A stretch of 64,000 bases of DNA from Mycolicibacterium xanthum (GCF_019710635.1 NZ_JAIFZS010000039.1:1-64000), one strand, 5' to 3'. Shown: positions 51,168-60,526, numbered from the stretch's first letter. Translations and numbers: made by a program. The notes: a model not told the origin generated them from the letters alone.

Positions 51168-52100
51168 TCAGAAATACCCCTCGCGCTTGCGGTCCTCCAT
51201 GCCGGCCTCCGAGATCCGGTCGTCGGCGCGGGTGGCCCCGCGCTCGGTCAGCCGTGACAGCGCGGTCTCCGCGATCACCTCGTCGACCGTCGATGCCGTC
51301 GACTCGACGCACCCGGTGCAGGTCACGTCCCCGACGGTGCGGAACCGGACGGTCTTCTCGACGATCTGCTCGTCGGCGCGCGGCTGCAGGTACTCGTGCA
51401 CGGCCAGCAACATGCCGTCGCGCTCGAACACCTTGCGCGGATGCGCGTAGTAGATCGACGGCAGCTCGATCTTCTCCGCGCCGATGTAGGACCAGATGTC
51501 GAACTCGGTCCAGTTGGACAGCGGGAAGACCCGGATGTGCTCGCCCTTGCGGTGCCTGCCGTTGTACAGGTTCCACAGCTCGGGCCGCTGGTTCTTGGGG
51601 TCCCACTGGCCGAACTCGTCGCGGAAGCTGAACACCCGTTCCTTGGCGCGTGCCTTCTCCTCGTCGCGCCGGGCGCCCCCGAAGGCGGCGTCGAACCTGT
51701 TCTCCCTGATGCCGCGCAACAACGTGACGGTCTGCAGTGGATTGCGGGAGGGCCCGTTGTCGACCACCCGCCCTGCGGCGATGTCGTCCTCGACGCTGGC
51801 GACGACCAGCCGCACCCCGTGCTCGGCGACCAGGGCATCGCGGGTGTCCAGCACCTCTTCGAAGTTGTGGCCGGTGTCGACGTGCATCACCGGGAACGGC
51901 AGCCGCCCGGGCCGGAAGGCCTTGATCGCCAGGTGCAGCATCACGATGGAGTCCTTGCCGCCGGAGAACAGCAGCACGGGCCGCTCGAACTCGGCAGCCA
52001 CCTCGCGGATGATGTGGATGGCTTCGGCCTCCAGCGCGCGCAGGTGGCTCAGCTCGTAACGACCCGCGTTCTGGGTGAGCTCCTCGGTCGAGGTCATCAT
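51168..52100 (-). CDS. cysD: Sulfate adenylyltransferase subunit 2
   Basis: CysD is the catalytic subunit of ATP sulfurylase, which makes APS from ATP and sulfate. The 310-residue protein has the PP-loop FSGGKDSIVMLHLA and the later conserved GARRDEEKARAKER and RVFPLSNWTEFDIW. Two ATGs in a row (52100 and 52097) follow GGGGAA; either is possible. It is the first gene of cysD-cysNC-cysQ, behind a near-consensus promoter. Confidence 0.97.
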   Translation of the reverse strand: MMTSTEELTQNAGRYELSHLRALEAEAIHIIREVAAEFERPVLLFSGGKDSIVMLHLAIKAFRPGRLPFPVMHVDTGHNFEEVLDTRDALVAEHGVRLVVASVEDDIAAGRVVDNGPSRNPLQTVTLLRGIRENRFDAAFGGARRDEEKARAKERVFSFRDEFGQWDPKNQRPELWNLYNGRHRKGEHIRVFPLSNWTEFDIWSYIGAEKIELPSIYYAHPRKVFERDGMLLAVHEYLQPRADEQIVEKTVRFRTVGDVTCTGCVESTASTVDEVIAETALSRLTERGATRADDRISEAGMEDRKREGYF

Positions 52101-52178
52101 TTCCCCATAAAGTTGGTAGGACTGACCAAATTAATTGTCATTGTGGGGAATTATGGCGGCCGGACCGGGACGTGTCAA
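52101..52178 (-). promoter_or_regulatory. cysD promoter and leader with inverted repeats
   Basis: On the minus strand TTGACA (52178-52173), a 17-base spacer and CATAAT (52155-52150) form an almost perfect promoter. A strikingly A/T-rich leader of about 43 bases follows. TTCCCCA/TGGGGAA arms (52150-52144 and 52107-52101) flank the leader; the second arm contains the Shine-Dalgarno sequence. TTGGT-N7-ACCAA lies between. These are candidate operator or attenuator elements for sulfur control. Confidence 0.65.
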
Positions 52179-52203
52179 CGCCGGCGGCCGAGCCGAGACC
52201 GGC

Positions 52204-54132
52204 TCAGCGCTGCAGGTCGTACACGGTGGTACCACCCACGTCCATCGGGGTGAAGTTCTGCTGCACCCATTCGGCGATCTGGCTCGATGTTCCCGACCCA
52301 TCACCGGGGCCGCCCGGGCCGCCGCCGGGACCACCCGGGCCGTCGGCGATGAAGTAGCCGATCTGTCCGTCGGCCACGTAGGCCTGGAACTGCTGCAGGG
52401 TCGGTGAATCGTCGCTGCCGGTGAACCCGCCGATCGCCATGACCGAGGCGCCGGTCTCGAGTTCCAGGCTGCCCGCCGACATCGACCCGATGCCGGCGGC
52501 GGCCCAGCGGTTGTCGGCCGCCTCGATCAGTTCCCACAGCGCGGTCCTGTCCGGAGCCGTCTCCCCCGGACCGCCGGGGCCTCCCGGACCGCCGAAGCCG
52601 ACGCCGGCAGCGACGGCCGGGCCCGACATCCTGCCCGGCCCGGTGCCCGAGTGCGTGGCGGTCTCGATCGCGTAGGCCGCCGGGGCGAGCGCCCCGAACA
52701 GGACCGCCGCCGCGGCGACCACCGCCGCCGCACGGCCCAATAGGTGCACACCGGCCGCGATGACCGCGGCGACGACGATCAGCCCGACCAGCACCACCCA
52801 GCGCAGCCACGGCTGCCAATCCGGGGTGCGCGCCAGCAGGATGAACGCCCACACCCCGGTGACCGCGGCCATCGCCGCCAGCACCGCCCGAGGCGCCGGA
52901 TACCGCCTGCCGCGCCAGAGTTCGACGACGCCGATGCCGGTCAGCGCGGCGATCGCGGGCGCCAGGGCCACCGTGTAGTACGGGTGGATGATGCCGTCCA
53001 TGAAGCTGAACACGGCCCCGGTGACCAGCAGCCATCCGCCCCACAGCAGCAACTGTGCGCGCACCCGATCGGTGCGTGCGGCGCGCCGGGTGAACCACAG
53101 GCCGGCGACCAGCCCGACGAGTGCGGCCGGCAGCAACCACGACGCCTCGGCGCCCATCGACGCGCCGAACAGCCGGGTGATCCCCGGGTCGCCGCCGAAG
53201 AACAGGTTGCCCGCCCCACCCGGTCCACCGCCGCCGCCGGGGCCCTGCCCGCCCATGACCCGCTGGATTCCGTTGTAGCCCAGCGCCAACTGCAACAGGC
53301 TGTTGTCGGTGGAGCCGCCGATGTAGGGCCGCGAGCGGGCGGGCCACAGGCTGACCAGCATCAGGAACGATCCGGCCGTCACCACCATCGCGGCGGCGCC
53401 GGCCAGCAGGACGCCGACGCGCCGCCACACCCCCACCGGCCCGGCGACCAGAAACGCCAGCGCCAGCCCGGGCATCACCAGGAAGGCCTGCAGCAACTTG
53501 GTCAGGAACGCAAAGCCCAGCACGACACCCACCAGCACCATCCAGCGGGTGCGACCGGTCTCGATGGCGCGGACCGTCAGGTAGGCGCCCACCACCAGCA
53601 GCAGCACCAGCAACGCGTCGGGGTTGTTGTAGCGGAACATCGACACGGCCACCGGGGTGACGGCCAGCGCCGCTGCGGCGATCAGGCCGGCACCCGGCCC
53701 GCTCGCCCGGCGCACCGTCGCGTACAACACCGCGACGGCCCCCACCCCCATCAACGCCTGCGGCAGCAACATCGTGAACGGGGTGAAACCGAACAGCCGG
53801 CCGGACAGGCCCATCACCCACAGCGCGGCCGGCGGCTTGTCCACCGTGATCGAGTTGCCGGCGTCCAACGACCCGAACAGCCACGCCTTCCAGTCCTGCG
53901 TGCCCGCCTGGGCGGCGGCCGCGTAGTACGGATTGGCCCAACCCGAGGACCCGAGGCCCCACACGTACAGCACCGCCGTGGCGGCCAGCAGGCCCAGCAG
54001 CGCCGGACGGGCCCAGCGCGGCTGCGAGCCGTCGCCGAACAACAGCCGGCCGAACCGGCCCGGCCTCGAACCGGATCCGTGTGTGCCCGCGGCGGTGTCG
54101 GCGGGCGCCGCAACGTCGACGGTGAGTGTCAT
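52204..54132 (-). CDS. GT39-family membrane glycosyltransferase
   Basis: This 642-residue protein has about 11 membrane helices and belongs to the ArnT/PMT-like superfamily that uses polyprenyl-phosphate sugars. The N-terminal loop holds the catalytic acidic region (SLDAGNSITVDKPPAALWVM) and FRYNNPDALLVLLLV. There are Gly/Pro-rich loops (GGQGPGGGGGPGGAG and further GGPGG runs) and a C-terminal soluble domain (SSQIAEWVQQNFTP). It probably glycosylates an envelope lipid or protein outside the membrane. It overlaps the GT2-GtrA gene by four bases. Confidence 0.88.
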   Translation of the reverse strand: MTLTVDVAAPADTAAGTHGSGSRPGRFGRLLFGDGSQPRWARPALLGLLAATAVLYVWGLGSSGWANPYYAAAAQAGTQDWKAWLFGSLDAGNSITVDKPPAALWVMGLSGRLFGFTPFTMLLPQALMGVGAVAVLYATVRRASGPGAGLIAAAALAVTPVAVSMFRYNNPDALLVLLLVVGAYLTVRAIETGRTRWMVLVGVVLGFAFLTKLLQAFLVMPGLALAFLVAGPVGVWRRVGVLLAGAAAMVVTAGSFLMLVSLWPARSRPYIGGSTDNSLLQLALGYNGIQRVMGGQGPGGGGGPGGAGNLFFGGDPGITRLFGASMGAEASWLLPAALVGLVAGLWFTRRAARTDRVRAQLLLWGGWLLVTGAVFSFMDGIIHPYYTVALAPAIAALTGIGVVELWRGRRYPAPRAVLAAMAAVTGVWAFILLARTPDWQPWLRWVVLVGLIVVAAVIAAGVHLLGRAAAVVAAAAVLFGALAPAAYAIETATHSGTGPGRMSGPAVAAGVGFGGPGGPGGPGETAPDRTALWELIEAADNRWAAAGIGSMSAGSLELETGASVMAIGGFTGSDDSPTLQQFQAYVADGQIGYFIADGPGGPGGGPGGPGDGSGTSSQIAEWVQQNFTPMDVGGTTVYDLQR

Positions 54133-55439
54133 CGTGGGATTCCTTCTGCAGAGTTGCGGCGCGGATGGAACACCCAGCCGCGCAGCAGGACGAAGCGCAG
54201 CGCCGTCGCGATCAGGTTCGCGACGACCAGCACGCCGAGTTCGGTGACGTGGTGCGGGGCGGGCACCACGAGGTGCAGCAGCCACAGCGCGCCGCTGGTG
54301 ATCGACAGCGCGACACCGAAGACGACGAGCCCCTCGGTGTGGTGTCGCCCGAGGTGTGCCCGCCCGGCAACGCCGAAGGTGAAGCGGCGGTTGGCGGCGG
54401 TGTTGCCGATCGCGGTCAGCGCCAGCGCGATGAAATTGGCCGGCTGCGGACCCGCCCATTGCTGCATCAGCGTGAACAGCACCACGTACACGACGGTCGA
54501 GGCCACCCCCACCGCAGCGAACCGGACCGCCTGGCGCAGCAGTGAGCCCGGTGCCGCGGAGGTCCGCGGCGAGCCGAGCTGTGCGGCGATCGACTGCACC
54601 GGGATCGCGCCGGTGGCGAAACCACGCAGCAGCCGCGCGATGCCCTTCAGGTCGGCCGCGGCCGTCGCGACGATGTCGACTCGACTGTCCGGGTCGTCCA
54701 CCCAGTCCACCGGCACCTCGGCGATCCGCAGGCCGCTGCGCTGCGCCAGCACCAGCAGCTCGGTGTCGAAGAACCAGCCGGTGTCCTCGACGTGGGGCAA
54801 CAGTCGCGCCGCGACATCGGCGCGGATCGCCTTGAATCCACACTGGGCGTCCGAGAATCCCGCGGCCAGAGTCGATTTCAGGATCATGTTGTAGCAGCGC
54901 GAGATGATCTCCCGCTTGGGTCCGCGCCGCACCCGCGCACCCCGGCCGAGCCGGGTGCCGATCGCGAGGTCCGAGTGCCCGGAGATCAACGGCGCCACCA
55001 GCGGGGCCAGCGCCGCCAGGTCGGTCGACAGGTCCACGTCCATGTAGGCGAGCACCGCGGCATCGGACTGCAACCACACCTGCCGCAGCGCCCGGCCGCG
55101 GCCCTTCTGCGCGAGCCGCACCACACGTACGTCGGTCAGTTCGGCGGCCAACTCCGCGGCGATCCTCGGGGTGTCGTCCACGCTGGCGTTGTCGGCGATG
55201 GTGATCCGGGCCGGGAACGGGACCGCGTCGCGCAGGTAGCGGTGCAGCCGGTGCACCGAATCCGCCAGCGCGGCCTGCTCGTTGTACACCGGCACGACGA
55301 TGTCGAGCACCGGCACCCCGGCCGCTCGCGCCGCCAGCGCGGCGTCGGGCCGCGGCTCGAACGGACGCTGCAGGGTGGACCCGAGCTCCAGATCGGTGGC
55401 GGTCATGACACCCATGCTCGGCCGCGCAATTGTGCTCAT
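54129..55439 (-). CDS. GT2 glycosyltransferase fused to GtrA flippase domain
   Basis: Residues about 45-290 are a DPM1/GtrB-like GT2 domain (LDIVVPVYNEQAALADSV, ADNASVDDTP, MDVDLSTDL) that would make a polyprenyl-phosphate sugar in the cytoplasm. Residues about 305-430 are a four-helix GtrA domain (RQAVRFAAVGVASTVVYVVL, NRRFTFG), thought to flip it. The product would feed the GT39 transferases on both sides. Total 436 residues. It starts 12 bases after the truncated GT39 gene. Confidence 0.92.
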   Translation of the reverse strand: MSTIARPSMGVMTATDLELGSTLQRPFEPRPDAALAARAAGVPVLDIVVPVYNEQAALADSVHRLHRYLRDAVPFPARITIADNASVDDTPRIAAELAAELTDVRVVRLAQKGRGRALRQVWLQSDAAVLAYMDVDLSTDLAALAPLVAPLISGHSDLAIGTRLGRGARVRRGPKREIISRCYNMILKSTLAAGFSDAQCGFKAIRADVAARLLPHVEDTGWFFDTELLVLAQRSGLRIAEVPVDWVDDPDSRVDIVATAAADLKGIARLLRGFATGAIPVQSIAAQLGSPRTSAAPGSLLRQAVRFAAVGVASTVVYVVLFTLMQQWAGPQPANFIALALTAIGNTAANRRFTFGVAGRAHLGRHHTEGLVVFGVALSITSGALWLLHLVVPAPHHVTELGVLVVANLIATALRFVLLRGWVFHPRRNSAEGIPR

Positions 55440-55451
55440 CGTTGGCCCGAG

Positions 55452-56396
55452 CTATGCGCCGACTGTGAGATCTGCGGTGCCCGACCGAGGCCGAAAACGA
55501 CTGTGCCGTCGATGTTCTGCGACGGGTAGCGGTCGGCGCCCGCCGGGTTCGTCGCCGGTGAGGCGGCCGAAGCCGTTGTAGCCCAACGCCAGTTCGACGA
55601 TGCTGTTGTGCTGGGAGCCGCCGATGTAGGGCCGCGCCGAGGCCGGCCAGAGCTCGACGAGCAGCACATACCAGCCGGCGGACACGACCACCGCCACCGC
55701 GGCGACGGCCAGGTCGACGACCCGGTCGAGCAGCGGCCGGTGCCCCGCGACCAGGTAGGCCGCCGCCAACGCAGGCAGCACCAGCAGCGCCTGCAGCATC
55801 TTGGCCAGGAAGCCGAAGCCGACCGCCGCACCCGCGCCGATCAGCCACCACCGGCTCGCGTCGCTCGCACAGGCCCGCTGCGTGCAGTAGGCGGAAACCA
55901 CCAGCAGCAACACCAGCAGCGCGTCGGGGTTGTTGAACCGGAACATCACCGCCGCCACCGGTGTCAGCGCCAGCACCGCCCCGGCGAGCAGCGCGGCGCC
56001 GGGGCCGCCGACGCGCCGCACCGCGGCGTAGAGCACCGCGACCGCGGCCACCCCCATCAACGCCTGTGGCACCAGGACGCTCCACGGGTTGAGCCCGAAG
56101 ATCCGCACCGAGAGGTCCATCACCCACAGCGCGGCCGGCGTCTTGTCCACGGTGATCGCGTTCGCGGCGTCGCTGGAGCCGAACAGCATGGCCGTCCAGT
56201 CCCGCGAACCGGCCTGCGCGGCCGCCGAGTAGAACGCATTGGCCCATCGGCTCGCCCCCAGGTTCCACAGGTACAACCCGGCGGTCATCACCAGCAGCGC
56301 GGCGAAGGCCGGTCGATGCGCGCGGTCCGAGAGACCTCGGCGGGCACGCACGACGGCAGGGGCCGGCGCCGACGGCGCACGGCTGAGCAAGGTCAC
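55452..56396 (-). CDS. Truncated GT39-family glycosyltransferase paralogue
   Basis: This 314-residue protein matches the N-terminal half of the intact GT39 neighbour closely (SSDAANAITVDKTPAALWVM, FRFNNPDALLVLLLVVSAY, RPYIGGSQHNSIVELALGYNG). After GFGRLTGDEPGG the likeness stops and a short Arg-rich tail ends the frame. The second half of the membrane domain and the C-terminal domain are missing, so it is probably inactive or only a remnant. GTG 56396 is the best start. Confidence 0.7.
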   Translation of the reverse strand: MTLLSRAPSAPAPAVVRARRGLSDRAHRPAFAALLVMTAGLYLWNLGASRWANAFYSAAAQAGSRDWTAMLFGSSDAANAITVDKTPAALWVMDLSVRIFGLNPWSVLVPQALMGVAAVAVLYAAVRRVGGPGAALLAGAVLALTPVAAVMFRFNNPDALLVLLLVVSAYCTQRACASDASRWWLIGAGAAVGFGFLAKMLQALLVLPALAAAYLVAGHRPLLDRVVDLAVAAVAVVVSAGWYVLLVELWPASARPYIGGSQHNSIVELALGYNGFGRLTGDEPGGRRPLPVAEHRRHSRFRPRSGTADLTVGA

Positions 56397-56418
56397 CCGA
56401 CGATGATCGATGCCTGCG

Positions 56419-58029
56419 CTAGGCGTCCCATTGGGGTCGACTGTGGTCCTGCTGTGAATGATTCGGCAGTCTGACCACGAACCGGGTGCGGCCCGGCACG
56501 CTGTCGACGCTGATGGTCCCCCCGTGCGCGCGCACCACGGCGTTGACGATCGCCAGGCCCAGTCCGGTGCTCCCGGCGTTGCGGGATCGCGACGAGTCGC
56601 CACGCGCGAACCGCTCGAACACGTCGGGCAGCAGCCAGGGCGGGATGCCCGGTCCGTCGTCGAGGACCGTCAGCACCACCTCGCCGCCGGCCTCCAGGGA
56701 GGTGGTCACCGAGGTCCCGGCCGGCGTGTGCGTGCGCGCGTTGGCCAGCAGGTTTGCCAGCACCTGGTGCAGCCGGGCCTCGTCCCCGGTGACCGTCACC
56801 GGCTCATCGGGCAGCTCGAGCTCCCAGTTGTGGTCCGGGCCCGCCACGTGCGCGTCACTGACCGCGTCCACGACGAGCCGGGTCAGATCGACCGGGTCGC
56901 GTTGCAGCGGCCTGCCCTCGTCGAGCCTGGCCAGCAGCAGCAGATCCTCGACCAGATGGGTCATCCGCTCGGTCTCGGACTGCACCCGGTCGATGGCGTG
57001 CGCCACATCGTCGGGCAGCTCCGCAGGCCGGCGCTGGGCCAGCTCGGTGTAACCGCGGATCGCGGCCAGCGGGGTGCGCAGCTCGTGGCTGGCGTCGGCG
57101 ACGAATTGCCGCACCCGGGTCTCGCTGGCGTGCCGGGCCGACAGCGCACCGGCGATGCGGTCGAGCATCCGGTTCAGCGCCGAGCCCAGCTGGCCGACCT
57201 CGGTGTGCGCGGCCGCGGGATCGACCTCGATGATCGGGGTGGGCAGCCGCACCTCACCGCGGTCGAGCTCCAGGTCGGCAACCTGCCGGGCCGCCACCGA
57301 AACCCGTGCCAGCGGGGCGAGTTGGCGCCGCACGATGACGATGCCCGCACTCGCCGCGCCGACCAGTGCGACGGCGGCGACGACGCAGAAGATGACCAGC
57401 ACCCACAGCAGGGTGTCGTCGACGACGGCGGTCGGAAGCCCGGTCACCACACTGGATCTCAGGTGGTGCGGGTTCAGGCCCACCACCCGGTAGCGGCCCA
57501 GACCGTCGAGGTCGACCGTCCGCGGCTTCCCGTCGGCCGGGATCTCGGCCAGTTGCTGTGCGGCCGCAGCGGAGATCTCGGCCCGTGAACCGTCGTCGGT
57601 GATGACACCCGCCACCACCCGACGGTGACCCGCGACGATCGCACCGACCGTGTCGATCGCCTGGCCGGGGGCATTGAGGAACGCCGGCCCCGGCCCGCCG
57701 TCGTCGGGGAACGGTGAGCGCCGGTCCGGCAGCGGGGGCGGTGGCCCGGCCATGTCCTCGCCCGGGCGACGGCCGGGCGGGCCCTGGTTGGGTGGGGGCG
57801 GTGGGCCGAACTCGAAAATCGTCGCCGACCGGTGGGCGGTCTCGACGACCTGCTCGTCGAGCTGGTTGGTCAGGAAGCGCTGCAACGCGAACTCGGTCGC
57901 GACACCGATGCCCGCACACACCACCGCAAGCAACGCCACCAGCAGGATGATCAGCCGGGTCCGCAACGACCAGCCGCGCGGCGCACGCAGCAGCGACCAC
58001 CCGCGCTCAGCGCGCGGGTTTGAGGACAT
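56419..58029 (-). CDS. OmpR-type sensor histidine kinase
   Basis: This 536-residue sensor has a first membrane helix at about 25-47 (RLIILLVALLAVVCAGIGVA), an extracytoplasmic domain with a Pro-rich segment (PPPPNQGPPGRRPGED), a second helix (LLWVLVIFCVVAAVALVGAA), HAMP, then HisKA with His315 (ADASHELRTPLAAIRGY). The ATPase N, G1 and G2 boxes are intact (LLANARTHTP, DDGPGIP, GLGLAIV). I start at ATG 58029, which overlaps the regulator gene by 23 bases. It resembles TrcS/PrrB-like kinases. Confidence 0.92.
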   Translation of the reverse strand: MSSNPRAERGWSLLRAPRGWSLRTRLIILLVALLAVVCAGIGVATEFALQRFLTNQLDEQVVETAHRSATIFEFGPPPPPNQGPPGRRPGEDMAGPPPPLPDRRSPFPDDGGPGPAFLNAPGQAIDTVGAIVAGHRRVVAGVITDDGSRAEISAAAAQQLAEIPADGKPRTVDLDGLGRYRVVGLNPHHLRSSVVTGLPTAVVDDTLLWVLVIFCVVAAVALVGAASAGIVIVRRQLAPLARVSVAARQVADLELDRGEVRLPTPIIEVDPAAAHTEVGQLGSALNRMLDRIAGALSARHASETRVRQFVADASHELRTPLAAIRGYTELAQRRPAELPDDVAHAIDRVQSETERMTHLVEDLLLLARLDEGRPLQRDPVDLTRLVVDAVSDAHVAGPDHNWELELPDEPVTVTGDEARLHQVLANLLANARTHTPAGTSVTTSLEAGGEVVLTVLDDGPGIPPWLLPDVFERFARGDSSRSRNAGSTGLGLAIVNAVVRAHGGTISVDSVPGRTRFVVRLPNHSQQDHSRPQWDA

Positions 58030-58765
58030 ACCCCGCACCACGCAGGGTGTGGATCATCGGTTCCCGGCCGCTGTCGATCTTCTTGCGCAGATAGGACACG
58101 TAGAGCTCGACGATGTTGGAGCGACCGCCGAAGTCGTAGCTCCACACCCGGTCGAGGATCTGGGCCTTGCTCAGCACGCGTTTGGCGTTGCGCATCATGA
58201 AGCGCAGCAGCTCGAACTCGGTTGCCGTGAGGGTGATGACCTCCCCCGCACGCGTCACCTCGTGGCTGTCCTCGTCGAGGACGAGATCACCGACGATCAG
58301 TTTGGCGCCGCCGGTGTCGGTACTCACCCCGGTGCGCCGCAGCAGCGCCCGCAGCCTGAGCACGACCTCCTCGATGCTGAACGGCTTGGTGACGTAGTCG
58401 TCGCCGCCCGCGGTCAGCCCGGCGATGCGGTCCTCGACCGAGTCCTTCGCGGTGAGCAGCAGCAGCGGCAGCCCGGGAATCTGCTCCCGCAGCTTGCGCA
58501 GCACGTCCAGGCCGCTCATGTCGGGCAGCATCACGTCGAGCACGACGACGTCGGGCGGGGTCTTCTTGGCCGCGGCCAGCGCGGTGGCCCCGTCACCCGC
58601 CGTCGAGATCTCCCAGCCCTCGTAGCGCAGCGCCATCGACACCAGCTCGGCCAGCACCGGTTCGTCGTCGACAACCAGCACGTTGATCGGGCTCCCGTCG
58701 GCGCGGCGCATCGCCACCCGGGCGGCCTCGCCGTCCGCCACGGCAAGATTCTCGGTGTTCGGCAC
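58007..58765 (-). CDS. OmpR/PhoB-type response regulator
   Basis: This 252-residue protein has a receiver domain with Asp77 (VVVLDVMLPD), acidic pair D33-D34, Lys in YVTKPFS, and a C-terminal winged helix (LTATEFELLRFMMRNAKRVL, then VSYLRKKID). The GTG at 58765 has CATAAT six bases upstream, so it is probably leaderless. It forms an operon with the sensor gene. The divergent DUF5666-like gene and the glycosyltransferase genes downstream are likely targets. Confidence 0.94.
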   Translation of the reverse strand: MPNTENLAVADGEAARVAMRRADGSPINVLVVDDEPVLAELVSMALRYEGWEISTAGDGATALAAAKKTPPDVVVLDVMLPDMSGLDVLRKLREQIPGLPLLLLTAKDSVEDRIAGLTAGGDDYVTKPFSIEEVVLRLRALLRRTGVSTDTGGAKLIVGDLVLDEDSHEVTRAGEVITLTATEFELLRFMMRNAKRVLSKAQILDRVWSYDFGGRSNIVELYVSYLRKKIDSGREPMIHTLRGAGYVLKPAR

Positions 58766-58896
58766 GAACTCATTATGGGCGGGTGCACTAGGCGGCCACT
58801 GTGTCGTTCCTATGCGCAACCTGTGAACATCCGGACACACCCGATGCTGAGCGCGCTCACAGCGAACACCCATGGAATCGGGTCACCGTGGTGGCC

Positions 58897-59448
58897 ATGA
58901 CTACCGATCACGTGACATTCGACAACCCCGTATGGGGCAGCCCGGACCCGGCTCAGCGCCGCTGGGGCGCCCGGGAGACGGCCGTGGCGGTCGGGATCGC
59001 CGCGGTGATCGCCGGGCTGGGTGGTGCCGCGATCTACGCGGCGACCGGACAGTCGTCGCAGGTCATGGGACCCCCCGGGCATCAGGGGCCCGGTCCCGGC
59101 GCTGCCGGCTTCGGTGCGCCCGGCGCGGGCCCGGCGGCCGGGCCCGGCGCTGCGCCGCTGCACGGCCAGTTCGTCGTCGCCGACCCGGCCGGCGGCTTCA
59201 CCACGATGCTGACGCAGACCGGGACGGTCACCGCCGCATCGGCGACGACGTTCACGGTCCGCAGCGACGACGGGTTCAGCCAGACGTATCAGACATCCGG
59301 CGGGTCGGGCGTCGCGGTGGACGGCACCGTGACGGTTCGCGGCGTGCAGGACGGCGACACCGTCACCGCGACGGAGGCCCTCGACCCGCAGCAGGGTCCG
59401 GCCCGGCCCGGCGCGGGCGCTCCGCCCGACGGGGCGCCGACCCGCTGA
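58897..59448 (+). CDS. Single-pass membrane protein with DUF5666-like domain
   Basis: This 183-residue protein has one membrane helix (VAVGIAAVIAGLGGAAIYAA, about 29-48), a Gly/Pro/Ala-rich linker, and a small beta domain (GTVTAASATTFTVRSDDG, VDGTVTVRGVQDGDTVTATE) of the DUF5666/OB-like type, ending in a Pro/Gly-rich tail. It diverges from the response regulator across 131 bases, as is common for targets or accessory proteins of such systems. Function unknown. Confidence 0.78.
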   Translation: MTTDHVTFDNPVWGSPDPAQRRWGARETAVAVGIAAVIAGLGGAAIYAATGQSSQVMGPPGHQGPGPGAAGFGAPGAGPAAGPGAAPLHGQFVVADPAGGFTTMLTQTGTVTAASATTFTVRSDDGFSQTYQTSGGSGVAVDGTVTVRGVQDGDTVTATEALDPQQGPARPGAGAPPDGAPTR

Positions 59449-59548
59449 CGACGACCCGCCGATCGGGCGCGCCGGGGCGGTACCAACGGGCTGCGTGCAT
59501 GCATTTCTCATAACCTGTGCGCATGCAGCGCAGCGGCGGACGCACCGG

Positions 59549-60526
59549 ATGACCCGATTCCTGGCGCGCCGGCTGCTCAACTACATCGTGCTGCTGGGCG
59601 TGGTGTCGTTCCTGACCTTCAGCCTGACGTCGCTGACCTTCAACCCGCTCGACAGCCTGCACGAGCGCAACCCGCGCCCCCCACAATCGGTGATCGACGC
59701 CAAGGCCGCCGAACTGAATCTCGACAAGCCGATACCCGTGCGCTATGCGGACTGGGTGGCCGGCGCGGTCCGCGGGGACTTCGGCACTACAGTCACCGGC
59801 CAGCCGGTCACCGACGAGCTGTGGCGCCGCATCGCGGTCAGCCTGCGACTGGTGCTCATCGGATCGGTGATCGGGACGGTCCTGGGCGTCGTCGTCGGGG
59901 CGTGGGGCGCGATCCGGCAGTACCGGCTGTCGGACCGGGTCATCACGCTGGTCTCGCTGCTGATCCTCAGCGCCCCGACGTTCGTCGTCGCCAACCTGCT
60001 CATCCTCGGGGCGCTGAAGGTCAACTCGGTGCTGGGCATGCAGGTGTTCGAGTACACCGGGGAGACGTCGCCGGACGCGGTCGGTGGGGTGTGGAACCAG
60101 TTCGTCGACCGGCTGCAGCACCTGGTGCTGCCCACCTTCACGCTGGCGCTGTCCGCGATCGCCGGCTACAGCCGCTACCAGCGCAACGCGATGCTCGACG
60201 TGCTCGGCCAGGATTTCATCCGGACCGCGCGGGCCAAGGGCCTGACCCGGCGGCAGGCGTTGTTCAAGCACGGGCTGCGCACCGCGCTGATCCCGATGGC
60301 CACGCTGTTCGCCTACAGCATCGGCGGGCTGGTGACCGGATCGGTGTTCGTCGAGAAGATCTTCGGCTGGCACGGCGTGGGTGAGTGGGTGGTACAGGGG
60401 GTGGCCGCCCAGGACACCAATATCGTCGTCGCGATCACGATGTTCTTCGGGGTGGTGATCCTGTTCGCGGGCCTGCTCTCCGACGTGATCTACGCGGCGC
60501 TGGATCCGAGGGTGCGGGTGGCATGA
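59549..60526 (+). CDS. oppB: Peptide ABC transporter permease (OppB-like)
   Basis: This 325-residue inner-membrane protein has six helices and the permease EAA loop ([20 protein letters not shown]). The N-terminus [20 protein letters not shown] is typical of DppB/OppB. I start at ATG 59549; the ATG 18 codons upstream gives a non-typical extension. It is the first gene of an opp operon matching M. tuberculosis Rv1283c-Rv1280c, whose importer takes up peptides including glutathione. It overlaps oppC by four bases (ATGA). Confidence 0.93.
   Translation: MTRFLARRLLNYIVLLGVVSFLTFSLTSLTFNPLDSLHERNPRPPQSVIDAKAAELNLDKPIPVRYADWVAGAVRGDFGTTVTGQPVTDELWRRIAVSLRLVLIGSVIGTVLGVVVGAWGAIRQYRLSDRVITLVSLLILSAPTFVVANLLILGALKVNSVLGMQVFEYTGETSPDAVGGVWNQFVDRLQHLVLPTFTLALSAIAGYSRYQRNAMLDVLGQDFIRTARAKGLTRRQALFKHGLRTALIPMATLFAYSIGGLVTGSVFVEKIFGWHGVGEWVVQGVAAQDTNIVVAITMFFGVVILFAGLLSDVIYAALDPRVRVA

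Noticed and set aside
52204..56268. 1354-codon continuous minus-strand frame over both GT39 genes and the GT2 gene
   Set aside because: Only the last 642 codons look like a protein (GT39). The earlier part is an Arg/Gly-rich shadow of the GT2-GtrA and truncated GT39 genes, which are read in another frame.
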